Origin: Arbacia lixula
Lineage: Eukaryota > Echinodermata > Echinoidea > Arbacioida > Arbaciidae
NCBI GenBank assembly: GCA_963669155.1
Contig: OZ022585.1
Span: 25,625,213 to 25,689,212 of the forward strand
DNA length: 64,000 nt
Direction of reading: 5' to 3'
Of the stretch, positions 47,563-60,530 are shown one piece after another. How positions within the stretch are numbered: position 1 is the first letter of the stretch; each line of letters opens with the position of its first letter. The position numbers and the translations under genes were made by a program. The notes under the pieces were generated by a model. That model was not told the DNA's origin, did no database searches, and worked only from the letters and a program-made list of their open reading frames with translations.

Positions 47563-50500
47563 CATACAGCTGCTAATCCTAGCTTGTACGTGTATGTGAC
47601 CAGTGTTTTAAGATTCAAGCTCCTTTAGACTGTTTTGTTGTGAGGCTAGAAGAAAAAAGTGAGCCTAGAAATGTATTTTGTAATTATCTGTAGTTATGTC
47701 TATTTAATGTAAGAGATTTAGTGCCAATATTTTTGTATTTATTGGGAAGAGGGAGAAAGAATATATGAGGAAGAGAGAGAGAGAAAAAGAAACAAAGAAA
47801 AATTTAAAAATAAAACGATACAAAGAAAGGAACAGGACAATGTGATTTGCATTGCAGTGGTGTGTTTTTAAAGAATTTTTTTAGAAGATCGTCTGATTGC
47901 CATTCTTGATTTGTAACAAATTTATTTCAGGTGAAAGTATTTGAACAAGACTTCAAGTGAGAGTAAAGTTGTAGAATGAGAATGAAATTGAAATAGCTAA
48001 ACCTTTGAGAAACCCTCATTTATGTTACCCGATGGAACCTTACTATCTAATTTGATACATTTCTTTCGTGATATACAAAGAATTGCCCTGGTGTTTTGAA
48101 GTGCAATATTTGTGTTAACATCGTAGGCTGTTTACAGATTTGTTTGTTTCAATGGAGGTCAAACTGATGGAAACTTTCTGAGGTGTTGTCTTGTTATGGC
48201 TGAGATCTGTACGTAACTTTATATTGGTGTTGCCCATTTCAGTCTCCTTCTAACACTGATTCTGCTACTTCTTTAGTTTGTTGGTATGCCTGTCCTTCCT
48301 TATTTAGTGGAATTCTGGAAAGCTCTGTCAGTTTTCTGTGGCCAAGGTACAGTATTAGTATTACTCATTTGATCTGAGCTTGAACGACTGCTAAATCTTC
48401 ATTCGTATATTGAGTCTGATTGACATCATGCCAAATAATTCCACCACATTACATGGAGATGTCTTCAGATTTCTATGAATTAGTCTTCCTTGATAACAAA
48501 TGTTTATAGGTACTATGTCTCAAAAGTAAATTATTAAAAAGAAGTGTTATTGGTAAAAAAAAAATAATGATAATATTGTGATGCCGCTGGAATATTACCT
48601 CTTTATGAATCACCTTAGTATTATATTTGTAGCAGTAAGACAAAGATTTCAGATGGGGCCGTATGAGTTTGCCTCATGATGGGGAAGTGAGGTGAGAGGT
48701 CAGGCAATATGGAGATAATCACTCTCCATTCACACACACCGAGCGTATTAAGAATTGTATAAAAACATAATTCATTCGAACATGTTTTTTTTTTCTTCCA
48801 CTGTCTAGTATTGAGTAAGTCTTCCCAAACATAAAGTGAAAGTAAGAGCTTCCCACAGAAAATGTTTGCAAATCTTGGATGGATCATTGTAATGATGTCT
48901 TACATCAGGAATAAGCTGAAGTGTTCATGTAAGCTACAGCCTGGTTCAGTCTGATTGTAACATATTGTATGAGGGGAAGGGTTTGTGGGGTAGATGACAA
49001 ACATGGTCCCTTGCAAAGTTTCAAAACAGGTGGAGTAGGAACGTCATTGGAACAAGTTGATCAAAGTAGGACAATGGGGCAGGTTCATGTCATCACCTTC
49101 CCTGGCCCATGGAAGTGTCTGTACACGTTTAATGTTTATTATACTGTAAATTACTTTGGAATTGGAGGTATTTACTTCCTGTGCACCCTTGTAGGAGAGT
49201 GTAGTTAACATGTTGAATGTCCGCCATTGCTTTGGGTTAAAGGCTGACTGGACAAGTCATGCACCATTGCTCAGAAGATGAGCCGCGTTCATATGTACGG
49301 CCTGAACTATTTGTGTGCTGTTTATGTAAATGTCCGCAAGTATTACACAAAAACTTCACATGGCAATGGTTGGCGTGGCGTGCAAAGGGCTCATGCTAAT
49401 GTAGCAATTGTTTTCTTCAGTATTTTGTACAGTACTTAAGATTCAGAGTCTTCATTTAACCAGATGCATTATGTTGTAGCATATTCAAGAGAGAAATATT
49501 GCACAGACCAGTGTTATATCTTGGGTAGGAGAAGATTTTTGTCAAATATTTACACTAGTTTTTTTCTGGGAAGAGAAGGCAAATGTTCAAACAATTATGG
49601 GGAGACCATTTAAAATGTTCCTGCAGTACCCGCATACAGTGAGTATGGCTTTGGTACTTGGTCTCTCTTGAGACTTTAACATTTATTTATTAACCCCTTC
49701 AGCTCACATTATGAAGGGAGATGTAGATCATGTGTAGTAGTTTATTTATTGTATTGATGTAGTTCTGTATTACATATTCGAGCATGTCTTGCCTAGATAT
49801 AGCGTTAACATTAAATGAAAGATCTGAAAAATAAACAAGTTACTTCTTCCCTCCTGCCACTTCTTTAACATCTTATGATGATCAAGCTCGCTAAGAAAAG
49901 CGTCATATTACAGCCAATCATTTTCACTATTATCATTAATGCTGTTTTACAAGTATTAGGTGCAACATTATTGTCTTCCAAGAAACAAATCTAAACAAAA
50001 TGCTTCCTGCGCTCTTTTGGTGATGCTTACTTTGAAGCTGAAAATTAAATTATTCCATACCATAATCGTTTGCTGATTGGTCAGTAGTCATTGAATAATC
50101 TTCCAGATTTTCATTCATCTTTGCTGATCCACGTGAGTTGGATGAGGCAGTGAATGTTAGTAAGATGTCAACATTGATATATGTTATCTACTCTAACATG
50201 ATGAGTATATTTCACTTTTTTATACAAAGATTCTCACTTATCTGAATATATACTTGCACTGCAGCCTTGAGTTGTGAAGTTTTTAATTTCAAAAAGTCAT
50301 GGATGATTTCATACTAGATGGTAGCGCTAATGATGGGGACACAGAGAATTTTAAGTATTATTAGATACAGGTAGTCAGAAAATGCTGATAAATGCTCTAT
50401 AGAAGGCTCACTACGAGAATGTCATGATGATGAAAGAAACATAAAAACTATCACTAGAAATGACCAGCCTCATAGCGCTTTGTCTACATTGTAGCTCCAT

Positions 50501-51609
50501 CAGCAGGATTCATGTCTACACGTTTAGCAGTAGGAGCGTTTAATATCCAATCTGCCAACATACACTGGTGTACTGTCCTTATAGTCTCACTTACAGCCTG
50601 TTCTATGTGTTTAGTTTACATTATATATTATTTATGTTAAACTCAGCCATTTTTGTTGGGTCCTTTAATGTGCAACTAGTGAAGTCTTTGTGTGTTCTGT
50701 TTGTAGTTGAATAATGTATATATACTATTTGTATGAGGTCTATTGTGACAACGTGTATTGTCATGGAATAAATTACAAATTTATATGATTAGAGATTGTA
50801 TTGTGTATAGACAGAGTTTGTGCTTGGTGTAACGTGGTGTATGGGATTGGTGTATTGTGACAGATCGGCTGACTGACGTGAGGTGGCTTAGAGTAGTAGA
50901 TTGAAATATAAACCTCATCTTGATAATCTTTTACTTGATCGAACCAGTCAATAGTACCTGCAAGATACTATTGACTTACCTATAATGCTATAATTATCTT
51001 ATTAATTATCAATCATATTAATCCGCAAGCCGCTCCGTATCCAGGAGAGAAATGTGGACCTGGTATGGTGCTTTGTTCTCACAGCTGTGGCTATCCTGGT
51101 TGAAAAAGACCATCTCATTCTCACTATATTAACATGATTAACTTTGTATTGTGCTTAACCTAAATTGAAGTTATGTACTAAAATAGGGCGCAAATTTTCC
51201 TTGGAATCACTCATGTATTTAATAGTTTTTGACATAATAATTACAGGTAGGGATTGATATTTCCATGTGATTTGATGCAGCGAACGTTAGCAATCATTTT
51301 GTGCTAGAATCAGATGATTTGTTTCTTCGTCCCATTGAATTCAGCCAGGTTTAGAGCCCGTACTATATAATCGTAAGTCACCATGAACAATACGATCAAT
51401 CATCAATCAGTTACATGGTTTATCTCTCCTCAACTATTTATTCTAGTGAATCACGAGCATAATCAAAAATGCCTTAGTCCATCAATTTACACAAAAAGTG
51501 TAGTTTGCTATGAAGTGTTGAACATCTAGACTAAATGTTTCACTTACACCTGACCGTGTGGGAACAACATAACATGGTTCCAACTGCATGGTCAATGTCC
51601 TATGAATTG

Positions 51610-51638
51610 CTCTCTCTCTCTCTCCCTCCCTCTCTCTT

Positions 51639-51672
<34 letters not shown>

Positions 51673-51680
51673 CCTCCATT
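51610..51680. repeat. CT microsatellite
   Basis: TCTC runs with a few CCCTC interruptions. Confidence 0.93.
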
Positions 51681-52249
51681 TCTCTCACTTTCTAGCTAAC
51701 GAGTTAGTCATGTATGTATAAAGTCAATAAACTGAGGTATATTGTATATTTTCAACGAACATTTAAAAAAACACCAAAAACATCCAAAATGAGCAATAAA
51801 AATTACAAACGACTTCAGTGAAGAACAATGTAAAATACATTAACAATATAATATAGATGCAGGCCTACTTGTTTGCTTATTGCAAACAATAACAAGTGAA
51901 ACCAGTGTAGTCCTAATTGTATAATATTTACAAGATGTGAAATGACATCCACAATGCAAGATGTGGTTGCAAGAAACCGATATAATATTGATAAACATTT
52001 ACGATTGATGACCTGCTGTTACCAGATTGAACAAACTAATTTGCTGGGTTGTTTTTCTTAATAGAGTGCGTGTATTTGTGGTGCAGACAGCTCGAGATGA
52101 AAGCTTTTTTGAGATCGAGTTAGTGGACGAATGTACTACCGTTCTCAAATGCGATAAACAATCTTTAGTAGTTGGTCTTTACATTAATTTAATTTATGTA
52201 AGTGTCTCTAGATGCTCAATAAGTAAGAGATTATGGGTGTACATGTATG

Positions 52250-52395
52250 TGTGAGTGTGTGTTCGTATATAGATAAAGTGTGTGTGTGTGTGTGTTTGTG
52301 TCTCTGTGTGTGTGTTTGTGTTTGAGTGTGTGTGTGCATGTGTGTGTTCGAATATAGATAATGTGTATGTGTGTGTGTGTGTGTGTGTGTATGTG
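52250..52395. repeat. GT-rich microsatellite with a duplicated unit
   Basis: TGTG runs include two copies of a unit TTCG-ATATAGATAA at about 52261 and 52348. Confidence 0.9.
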
Positions 52396-53213
52396 TTTGG
52401 GGAAGAATAGCTTTGTTTACTTAGTATGTATGCATTATAACTGTTTACTGGTGATTGGCATGTTGTGGAGTTATGTATCTTGTTTACTGTCACGTTGATA
52501 ATAAAATTTGTTTTTAAAAATTGAATCAAGAAATTATAAAAGGGAAAAGTTTAAGGGGCGTGACTAACTGGTAGAAAAACAAAGCGACAACAAGTGACAA
52601 ATTTAATGATTCAATGAAAGCACATCACGCGTGCGGATGTTCACTTTCCTGTGTAACTCAGCCGTAACAACGTATTCATGTTTTAACTGAAACATTTTGT
52701 CAATAACTTGCGAACCTATATCTCGTTAACCCAGAAACGCACCAATGTCAGCTTGTTTTTGTCATTCTATTTAGATGTGGTTGATGTGTGGAATCAGTAG
52801 GTGAAATGCTTCGCTACCGCTCACGATCATAGCTGTGGAAATCCCTTGAACAAATGTTATTTGAGATGGATTTTACTAATAAGTTGTTTATCTGTCTCTG
52901 AAGGAAACGTTTGTCCCACATTGCACATTGCGTGCAATGGCGGCACATTTTCAAATACAACGCAAATTTTCCATAGGACACCTAATGACAATGTTCGTGA
53001 GCAACCCGTTACAATCAATAGTCACCCTTGTGTGACACACACTGTACACACGTGGCTGGGTGGCTGGGTACAAAAAAACACACAATCGTTTTAAACTGTG
53101 AGCGTTGGTCTAAAAACTGAATTCTCTCGACCTTTGTTTTAAAATGATCACCATTTAGTTTTTTAATTTGGCTTTTCAATTTCCACCGTCGGTCTAAACA
53201 CAACAAAAAAAAC

Positions 53214-53948
53214 AAGCCCCCCCCCCCCCCCCCCCCCTAAGCAAAATAGCATAACTTTTTATCGAAGAGGTTTTGGGCTAAATAATTTGGCAGGTTTGTT
53301 CCTTAACTTCTTGACTAACCTCTGTGTGAAAATCACATTAATCAAATTAGTCATGCATGAATGGGCAAATTTTAAAGGCAAAAAATGTCACTTCAAAAGT
53401 CGCGAAGGACAATTATTAATGCCGTTTTAACAATACATTTTGGCACTTTTTGTGCAATTTTTAAAGTGTTTTCACTCAACCATGACACGAAAATGATTTC
53501 TTATGCTTACCTAACCGGTCATGTTACATCTTTGTCAAAATATCCAGTTTTATTTTTCCATCAAAATAAAGGATTTTTAAAAGTTTCAAACTCAAGGGAT
53601 GAGTATTTGTTAAACGGTGCTCACTCAACCAGAACGATGGATTAAGTGTCAGGATAGGTGTTAGTGCATCCAGAGATGGATGATAAACATTGAAAGGACA
53701 TAAATTATGCACCAAAAGTGGAATTCATCAAAAAAAATCATATGACAATATCCCAAAATTAGCCTTGCGACTATTGAAAAGTGACATTTTTTACTTTAAA
53801 ATGTGCCCATTAATGCATGGCTAATTTGATTGTGATTTTCATACATAAGTTAGTCAATAAATTAGGAAACAATCCTGCAAAATTGTTTTGCTCAAAATCT
53901 CTCTGATAAAAAAGTTATGCTATTTTGCTTAGGGGGGGGAGGGGGCTT
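53214..53948. mobile_element. MITE with poly-C/poly-G ends, copy 2
   Basis: It begins AAGCCCC with about 20 C followed by TAAGCAAAATAGCATAAC, and ends GTTATGCTATTTTGCTTAG with G-rich sequence and CTT. The first and last 200 bp or so are inverted repeats of each other, so the arms are long. The interior matches 16858-17462. No shared open frame exists, so it is non-autonomous. Confidence 0.9.
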
Positions 53949-54722
53949 ACATTCTTGTTGTGTTTATTTCAAGACATGACAGACTCGATAGAAATGCTCA
54001 TTATAGCCAGCTGTACTTTCTTGTATATGTGAAGAAATACAATACACCAAAACAATACAATGATTTGCCAACGTATTTTCTAAATAAGATAATAAAAGGT
54101 TAAAACATGCGCAAATAATGCAATCGGGTTTCGGTTCATCCAACTGAAACATGACCGGTATAACATCAAGGACAAAGTCGACCCATGCACTTTCACCATG
54201 TAAACGGCTCCTGAAACAAACAAATACAGCCAGATACATCCGTACAAAGTAATCCTTTAAACGAATAACATGCATTGTTATAGCATTTGTATTAGTTGAT
54301 GTGGTGCACGCTTGTAAAAGTTAGCACTTCGGTAGGCACTTTGTAAATAACACATTAAATTGAATTGAATTGAATAATTTCTTGTCCATTTATGGAAAAT
54401 AGCGGTACATAATACTGCAATATAAGATAACATTACAAACATGCAATACACGCATTTGTTGCTACATTACCTACACATCATGTGGAGAAAGAGAAAAAAA
54501 AAAGATAACAGGCATTATTCATGTAACATGTAACATAAGCATATTGTTACGTTTAAACGGATTCGTTTGAAGCTACAACTCGACCAAAGCATTGATGCTT
54601 GTAAAAAAAGAGTATAATACTTATTTACCAAGTTTTGTACACCACATCCCAATACATATGTGGTATCTTGATCAATTTATACATTTTTTAAGTTAGCTGC
54701 TTTAGTAATATTTAAGAAAAAC

Positions 54723-55068
54723 AATGAGCCACTTCGTAATTGCAATTTGCGCAAGAGCAGATTATCGCTGGTAAATAATGACCTTGATTCAATTTCACTA
54801 TTCACAGAAAAAATGGGAATTTAGTAGATAGTCGACCACATTTCAATTTATTATAATGCAAATATGGCAACAGCTATTCAGCTCTGAGAAGGTAGTGAAA
54901 GAACATTCCACCATGTGCATCTGCTTCTATTGTTGTTCCAGGCACACTGTAAATGTGTTTACATCCATCATCATCCAACACAGCTTCATGAACAAATCAC
55001 AGTCAGCAGTCTAGAAGTATTTATTCAGTGGATTGTCCGACCATGCTGTAATTACGAATTGGTCTATT
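54723..55068 (+). repeat. Dispersed repeat, copy 2 (partner at 9282-9626)
   Basis: Same orientation and end points as the copy at 9282. Differences are scattered substitutions and a few short indels. No coding potential is evident. Confidence 0.85.
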
Positions 55069-56583
55069 CAAGATGAAATGAAATTAAGAAAGCAGTGATT
55101 TGGAGATTTCATTGAAGAGCCTGATAAAAAGTGGAACTTTGTACATCATGGTTACCAGTACCCAGAGATGTTACTGTCAGCCTATGCGATGTACACACAC
55201 ATAAACAATTCACTTGTCGAACAAAACGGTTTGAAAGTAGTTTTCTTTCTGACCTTCATAATCTTCTCAGTACCAAGAACTGACAGCCTTATATATATAT
55301 CACAACAACTCCGTTTCTTGCCTATCATTTGCTTATGGGACAGCGCGAGTCAATATACTTAACCTCGTACCATACCACTGTAAAACACAGTCAGTCCCAG
55401 AGATCTTATTCCGTTGACATCAATTGCAATAACCTCAATAAGCAAAGAGTTGTATGTTGTGTATAACAAGTATTTACTCTTTGAATGTATTTCTGTATAT
55501 CTTGTAAGACATGAATACTGACCTCTTTAAACATGAATTGTACTTTATTAATGGTAAAACATGTATAGTTCAGCTATATGCTGCTGATTGTGTCCCGATT
55601 TCAATGCACGATTTAAATAGAATTGAAAGTGACTTGATAATAGTAATACATAGAGAGGTATATACCATGCAAATATTGATGAGAAACATGTGAAATATTC
55701 CCATACAGATATAAATGGAGTGTTACAATGAATGTATTCCATTAGTAGTTAAAGGCCACCACACACCATACACAACCATGACAACGTTTACCCTGATTCC
55801 ATAAGATGAACGGACGTACGCCAGGAAAGACTATAAAAGCCATAAATAGCAAAGAATTAACTATTATCACTACTATCTTTAAGAAACATGTTAAAAACTC
55901 CACTACATATCAAAAGAAATCATACGAGAAATACTGAAATATATTTAATCGTAAATATGGTAAATTAGCAAAGCAAGAATAAAGTACATGTTCAATAAAT
56001 TAAAAGGAAACAAAATGAAACCATTACAAAAAGATGATGGCTATTGGTACATGAATAAATAGGCTTAGACGTTTTTTCCTCACGAGCATCCGCTCAAACC
56101 AGATGGAGCTAATATAAATGCGGCCTGGCCTGTTTGCAAAATATATTGAAATGTATTTCTTCTTATAGAAATTTACATTTATTACTGCATTATCTGACTA
56201 GCGGGATTGATAATGTTATTTCTTTTGTGAGCCATTGGTCTGGTAGAAAGCCTATTCGAATATTATTGCGACATATTTTGGTGAAAGCATGGATCTTTAA
56301 CATGTACTTCGAAACTGGGCTAGCTTTTCTAAGGCGGGCTTGAATTTAAAAAAGCTGGTTCTAAATGAGATACCCCCCCCCCCCCCCCCCCACCCCGACA
56401 AATCAGTCTCGGTTGAATTGAGATAGCATCTGGTTCCTCTGATTTCGGACATTGCATTATCATAATAATGGGTCTTTTTAATATCTAGGATCTAAGGAGT
56501 ACAAGGATCTGTCATTACGGTAAGTGAATGCCTGGAATCAGACGAGAGTATGCCTGTCTTAGTAAGCTGCTTCAATGGACACA
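55069..56583. other. Intergenic, no gene seen
   Basis: AT-rich sequence with only short unrecognised open frames and an 18-C run near 56373. It separates the convergent TIAM and SLC10-like genes and may contain the 3' UTR of the latter. Confidence 0.55.
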
Positions 56584-57063
56584 TTAGACATCCAATTTTG
56601 AAATCGAGGTGTCCAGTTCATGAGCGGTAGTCGAGTCGTCCTTCGTGCCCGCCTCCTCGTCATTTGCGGAGGTCGACAGATCCTTGCTGCCATACTTGGC
56701 CTTGAGGTGGAGCACCAATCGGTAGATGCCTACCGCGAGGACGCCCTGCCCCATCATGGACGGGCCGTAGAGCGACGGATAGACGAGGATCTCGAACAGG
56801 ATGGGTGAGTCATCGAACGTCAGCACGACCAGCGTGGTTGCCAGGGCGATGTTCTGGAGCCCGGTCTCGAAGGCGATGGTGCGACAGTGGACGGGCGTGC
56901 GGCGGAGAAGTCTGGCGATGCCGTAGCCCAGAGTCGCACCGATACTCGGCAGGGCTAGCACGCAGATCCATAGACGCCACGACACTAGGTACACTGACGG
57001 GTTGATGACGGCCGTCAGAGTTATGGTGGTGACAATCCCTAGCCCCGCCATGACGGAGGACGT
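56584..57063 (-). CDS. SLC10 family transporter, last coding exon
   Basis: This encodes the C-terminal half of a sodium-coupled bile-acid or organic-anion transporter of the plasma membrane. On the - strand the exon follows the acceptor TTCTCACGCAG in phase 0 and ends at a TAA stop at 56584-56586. It encodes about 159 residues. It starts TSSVMAGLGIVTT and has hydrophobic segments around LWICVLALPSIGATLGYGIA and LYGPSMMGQGVLAVGIYRLV. The motif RTIAFETGLQNIALATT corresponds to RTVAFETGMQN of human SLC10A2, whose Glu and Gln bind sodium. Both residues are present. The tail is hydrophilic and acidic (NDEEAGTKDD). The GC content is much higher than its surroundings. Which SLC10 paralogue it is cannot be decided from this fragment. 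Confidence 0.9.
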   Translation of the reverse strand, partial: TSSVMAGLGIVTTITLTAVINPSVYLVSWRLWICVLALPSIGATLGYGIARLLRRTPVHCRTIAFETGLQNIALATTLVVLTFDDSPILFEILVYPSLYGPSMMGQGVLAVGIYRLVLHLKAKYGSKDLSTSANDEEAGTKDDSTTAHELDTSISKLDV

Positions 57064-57816
57064 CTGCGTGAGAAATGGAAGGAAGTAGCATGTCAGCAAT
57101 GACAATACAGATCATGTAATATATGTGCATTTTATGTACTATTGATATCGCAATTTATTGTCCAATTGGAAATTTCATTTTCACTGGTTTACAAACATGA
57201 TACATTGATACAAAATGAGAAATGTGACATCATAACAAGTTACCTATAAACACAAAGACATATACAATTATTAGACTGTAATAATAAACTAGAAATTAAT
57301 TCTTAAATTATCAAGCAGTTTGACTAATTTAGTTTTTCAAGATTTTGATAAAATATATTGCTTCCATTTTTGTATGACAAATACTCCGCATTATGTCAAA
57401 AGTCTTTCTACAAGTCAATTATTCACATTAAGAGTAGGCAAAATACATTAAGAGTAGGCAAAAAAATATATAATCGTAGTGAGGAAATATTCAATGATAT
57501 ATAAATTAAACTTGTATGACAGGCCGTGCCAATCATTATATAAAATAGGTCGTTATAGACGGCTGATCGGACTAACCAATATTCATACCAGAGTGACAGA
57601 ATCTGTAATCACACTCACACATATCAAATCTCAAGCAATTACTGATTGCTGAAATTAAACTTACGTCTTATCATTTATCATTAAATGAGAACAAGATGTC
57701 TTGAAATCTTTTCATCCCAATGATATCCAGTGTTTTTGTTCTTTACTAAATACACGTTAAATAAGTTCAATAAGTGGAAAGCAGAACAAGACACCATGAC
57801 ACCATCAGGCGCTCAC
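57064..57816 (-). other. SLC10-like intron
   Basis: A 753-bp AT-rich intron bounded on the - strand by GTGAGC and CAG. It has nothing else of note apart from a direct repeat, ACATTAAGAGTAGGCAAA, near 57425-57460. Confidence 0.8.
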
Positions 57817-58021
57817 ATTTGAAATGTAGGGCGTCCACTTTTCTCTCTTCCAGCGGATGACCATGCCGATGACGACAGGGATGAGGATGGAAACGAGAGC
57901 GATGACGATGCTGACGAAAGGAATGACGGCCTTGTCGTCGGTCCAAACTCGGCTGTAGATAAACAGATTGAGCGGCATCATCCCGATGGCCGCTATGGTC
58001 GACATCGTCGTCATGGTGATG
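57817..58021 (-). CDS. SLC10 family transporter, penultimate exon
   Basis: On the - strand it lies between CCTCCCACAG and GTGAGC. It encodes ITMTTMSTIAAIGMMPLNLF then IYSRVW, and PFVSIVIALVSILIPVVIGM then VIRWKREKWTPYISN. SLC10A2 has SMTTCSTLLALGMMPLCLLI-type sequence here, a core membrane helix near the second sodium site, then a further helix. It joins the exon at 56584-57063 in phase 0. Earlier exons, which should encode the N-terminal half, were not found in the remaining 6 kb. Confidence 0.9.
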
Positions 58022-58087
58022 CTGTGGGAGGTTCATAATGAGTCAGAGTTGAAACGGTCGATGAGAGGAGATGAAAACTCATCGTAT

Positions 58088-58213
58088 TCAACTCCCTCTT
58101 TCCCTTTCTCTCTCTCCCTCTCTTCTCTCCCTGATCTTTCTCTCTCTCTCTTCCTCTCTTCTCTTCTTTATCTGTCTCTCTCTCTCTTTATTCGGTATTT
58201 ATTATTTTTTTTT
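58088..58213. repeat. CT-rich microsatellite
   Basis: TCTCTCCCTCTC runs and a short T-run. Overlapping L/S-rich frames are artefacts. Confidence 0.92.
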
Positions 58214-58984
58214 TTACCAGGATAGCCCCGTCAGAAAGCAAAGTACTGTTCTCCCTCTTTATCTTTTATTCTCTCTCCCTTCCCTCTGCAAATCTAACTT
58301 CTGTTTCTTTCTATTTTTATTAATACAGGAACATAATGGTGAGAAAATAATCTAAATTCTAAATCTAAATCTAAATCTAAATTATCGATGCAATATTGTG
58401 TTCATAGCATTTGAAATATTGCAATGACTTTAATGGATGGAGAAATAGTTTTACGACTGATAAGTGGTTGTTGTGTAGAATGGGTGTTCATGGTGCTATG
58501 TTAGGTAAATGGGGTCATACATATTCTGTAATTCACACAGAAGAGGTTTTTAAGAGGTTTTAGTACACAAAGGCATATACAAAATTTTGCCAAATTCACT
58601 GCTTTCTCTCCTGCCACGTCTTTCCTTGATATTTCAACAGTGAAATTCATAATTTTATCATTTGGATTTACTTTTTCTCTCTCTAGATCAATTGTGTGAG
58701 CTTAATTATTGTTTGATTCTCAATTGAAGAACGAAAATGTGGCTCTCTCACATTTTTTCTTTGAAATGATAGCTTTTGGTTCCGGTATGGGACCGACTGT
58801 TTTTACTCCGATCATAGTTTTCTCTGACTGATCTATTTGTTTTGTTTTTCTCTTAACTCTTTCTTCCTGTACCACGCTGTACCATCGCTGACATCATTGT
58901 GAAAGTACATGTAGCAACAACAATTTACAGCCTGGTGCGTTCTTTGTTATAGGCTCCCTGATAGCAGAGACTGGTAAAAATCAC

Positions 58985-59605
58985 GTCAATTTTACGTCTT
59001 TTGGAAGTCGTGTCTTACGTCTTTATGACGTCATATACATGACGTCTTAAAGACGCGACTTTGCAACAGCTCACGACGTCAAAAAAGACGTCATATTTTG
59101 ACGTCATTTTGACGTCGTTTCGGTTAAATTACGACATCTTTAAGACGTCTTTTAAACACGAAAATGCTGTTTAAATGACCGAAAACTGGTAAATATCACG
59201 TCTTAATTACATCTTTTTTACGTCGTGTCTCACGTCATTATGATGTCACATAATGTTGTCTTAAAGACATCGTAAAATGACGTCTTAACGACGTCACAAA
59301 ATGACGTCTTAAAGACGCGACTTTGCAACAGCACACGACGTCAAATAAGACGTCATATTTTGACGTCATTGTGACGTCACATAATGTCGTCTTTACAACA
59401 TCGTAAAATGACGTCTTAACGATGTCATAAAATGACGTCTTAATGACGTCACAAAATGACGTCGTAAAGACGCGACTTTGCAACAGCACACGACGTCAAA
59501 TAAGACGTCACATTTAGACGTCATTATGACGTCACATAATGACGTTTTTACGACATTATAAAATGACGTCTTAGTCACGTCTTAAAGACGTCATTGACGT
59601 AATGT
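58985..59605. repeat. Array of GACGTC motifs with three longer units
   Basis: Dozens of ACGTC/GACGT words, many as the palindrome TGACGTCA, occur in 620 bp. A longer unit, TAAAGACGCGACTTTGCAAC through CACGACGTCAAA, recurs near 59047, 59308 and 59464. TGACGTCA is also the CREB/ATF consensus, but the periodic structure points to a repeat. Confidence 0.92.
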
Positions 59606-60474
59606 TTATGACCTGTATGAAAAAAATTATAATGGAGTGATATAATTTCACATGACTAATCATACATACACACATGCACATACATGTATTAAACATATCC
59701 TAACCTCACTATATCCTAACCCTATCCTATCCTATTCCTATCCTATTCCTATCCTGTTAATCAGCACACTCACTATATATAGTAGTCCGGTAATATGGAT
59801 CACAAAATATTGGTTAGTACAACTAAAGATTAATATTTTGTTGTAATTATTGTTGTCTGCACTCAATTTGGTGGCATTTCCTTTTTAATGTCTAAACTTC
59901 AAAACATTTACTGAAATGTATGCTTAAATATTCCTTTTGTCTAGTTATATGACAATTAATCTATTCAAAAGTACAAAAATATGACACAAGTCAATACCCC
60001 GTTTGCAGGCATGAATATTCATTAGCCTCTCAGCAGTTTTTCAAGTTTTTCAAGTTTTTCATGCACATGTAGATAACATACTGCACCAGTTGGGTGAACA
60101 TTAAAGTAATCAACTACTGGTATAAATTCAGGTTAGGCTTAGGATTAGACCGAGATAGGATGGGATTAGGATTAGTTGGTCTTTTAAAGACGTCATAATG
60201 ACGTGAATATTACGTCATATTGCGGTCATGCAACAAGTAGAGATGTGTTGGTCATTTAAACACATCATATTGAGATTGTAACATTGGCGTTGATATGATG
60301 ACATTTAAATAATGACATAAATATTACATTATACTATGGTCATACAAGAAGTCAGTATTTATTGGTCATGGGAATAAATCTTATCGACATCGTAATATTG
60401 ACGTAAACTTAGAAAGGCGCTCAATCCATTTCTGTTTAGTTGGAGAAAATTAGTGTTTTTGTATTACACACATT

Positions 60475-60530
60475 TTGATCAATAAACAGAGACATATATA
60501 TATATATGTCTCTGTTTATTGATCAAATGT
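60475..60530. repeat. Perfect palindrome with TA core
   Basis: TTGATCAATAAACAGAGACA, a TATATATATATA core and the exact reverse complement form an uninterrupted hairpin of about 25 bp per arm. Confidence 0.95.

Larger units (their letters stand above)
46089..50800 (+). other. TIAM1: Probable TIAM 3' UTR and downstream flank
   Basis: No coding sequence follows the stop. AATAAA signals stand at 47809, 49830 and 50767. The last, followed by AT-rich then GT-rich sequence, is the best candidate for the distal poly(A) site. The length of the UTR is inference. Four small inverted-repeat elements lie in its first 1.5 kb. Confidence 0.5.
50801..53213. other. Intergenic: simple repeats and one exon-like frame
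   Basis: A CT microsatellite lies at 51610-51680 and a GT-rich one at 52250-52400. At 52068-52198 an exon-like frame between TTTCTTAATAG and GTAAGT reads VRVFVVQTARDESFFEIELV and DECTTVLKCDKQ. I do not recognise it and cannot link it to a gene. An AATAAA is at 51726. Confidence 0.4.

Noticed and set aside
52801-53094. 97-residue frame with MKCFATAHDHSCGNP and a hydrophobic stretch
   Set aside because: It could be read as a secreted peptide, but there is no promoter, splice or family evidence, and it continues to the edge of a MITE.
58969-59605. cAMP-response enhancer made of many TGACGTCA sites
   Set aside because: The longer periodic units and recurrence of the motif through the next 5 kb fit a repeat or transposon end better than a host enhancer. 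The idea is kept only as a side effect of the element.
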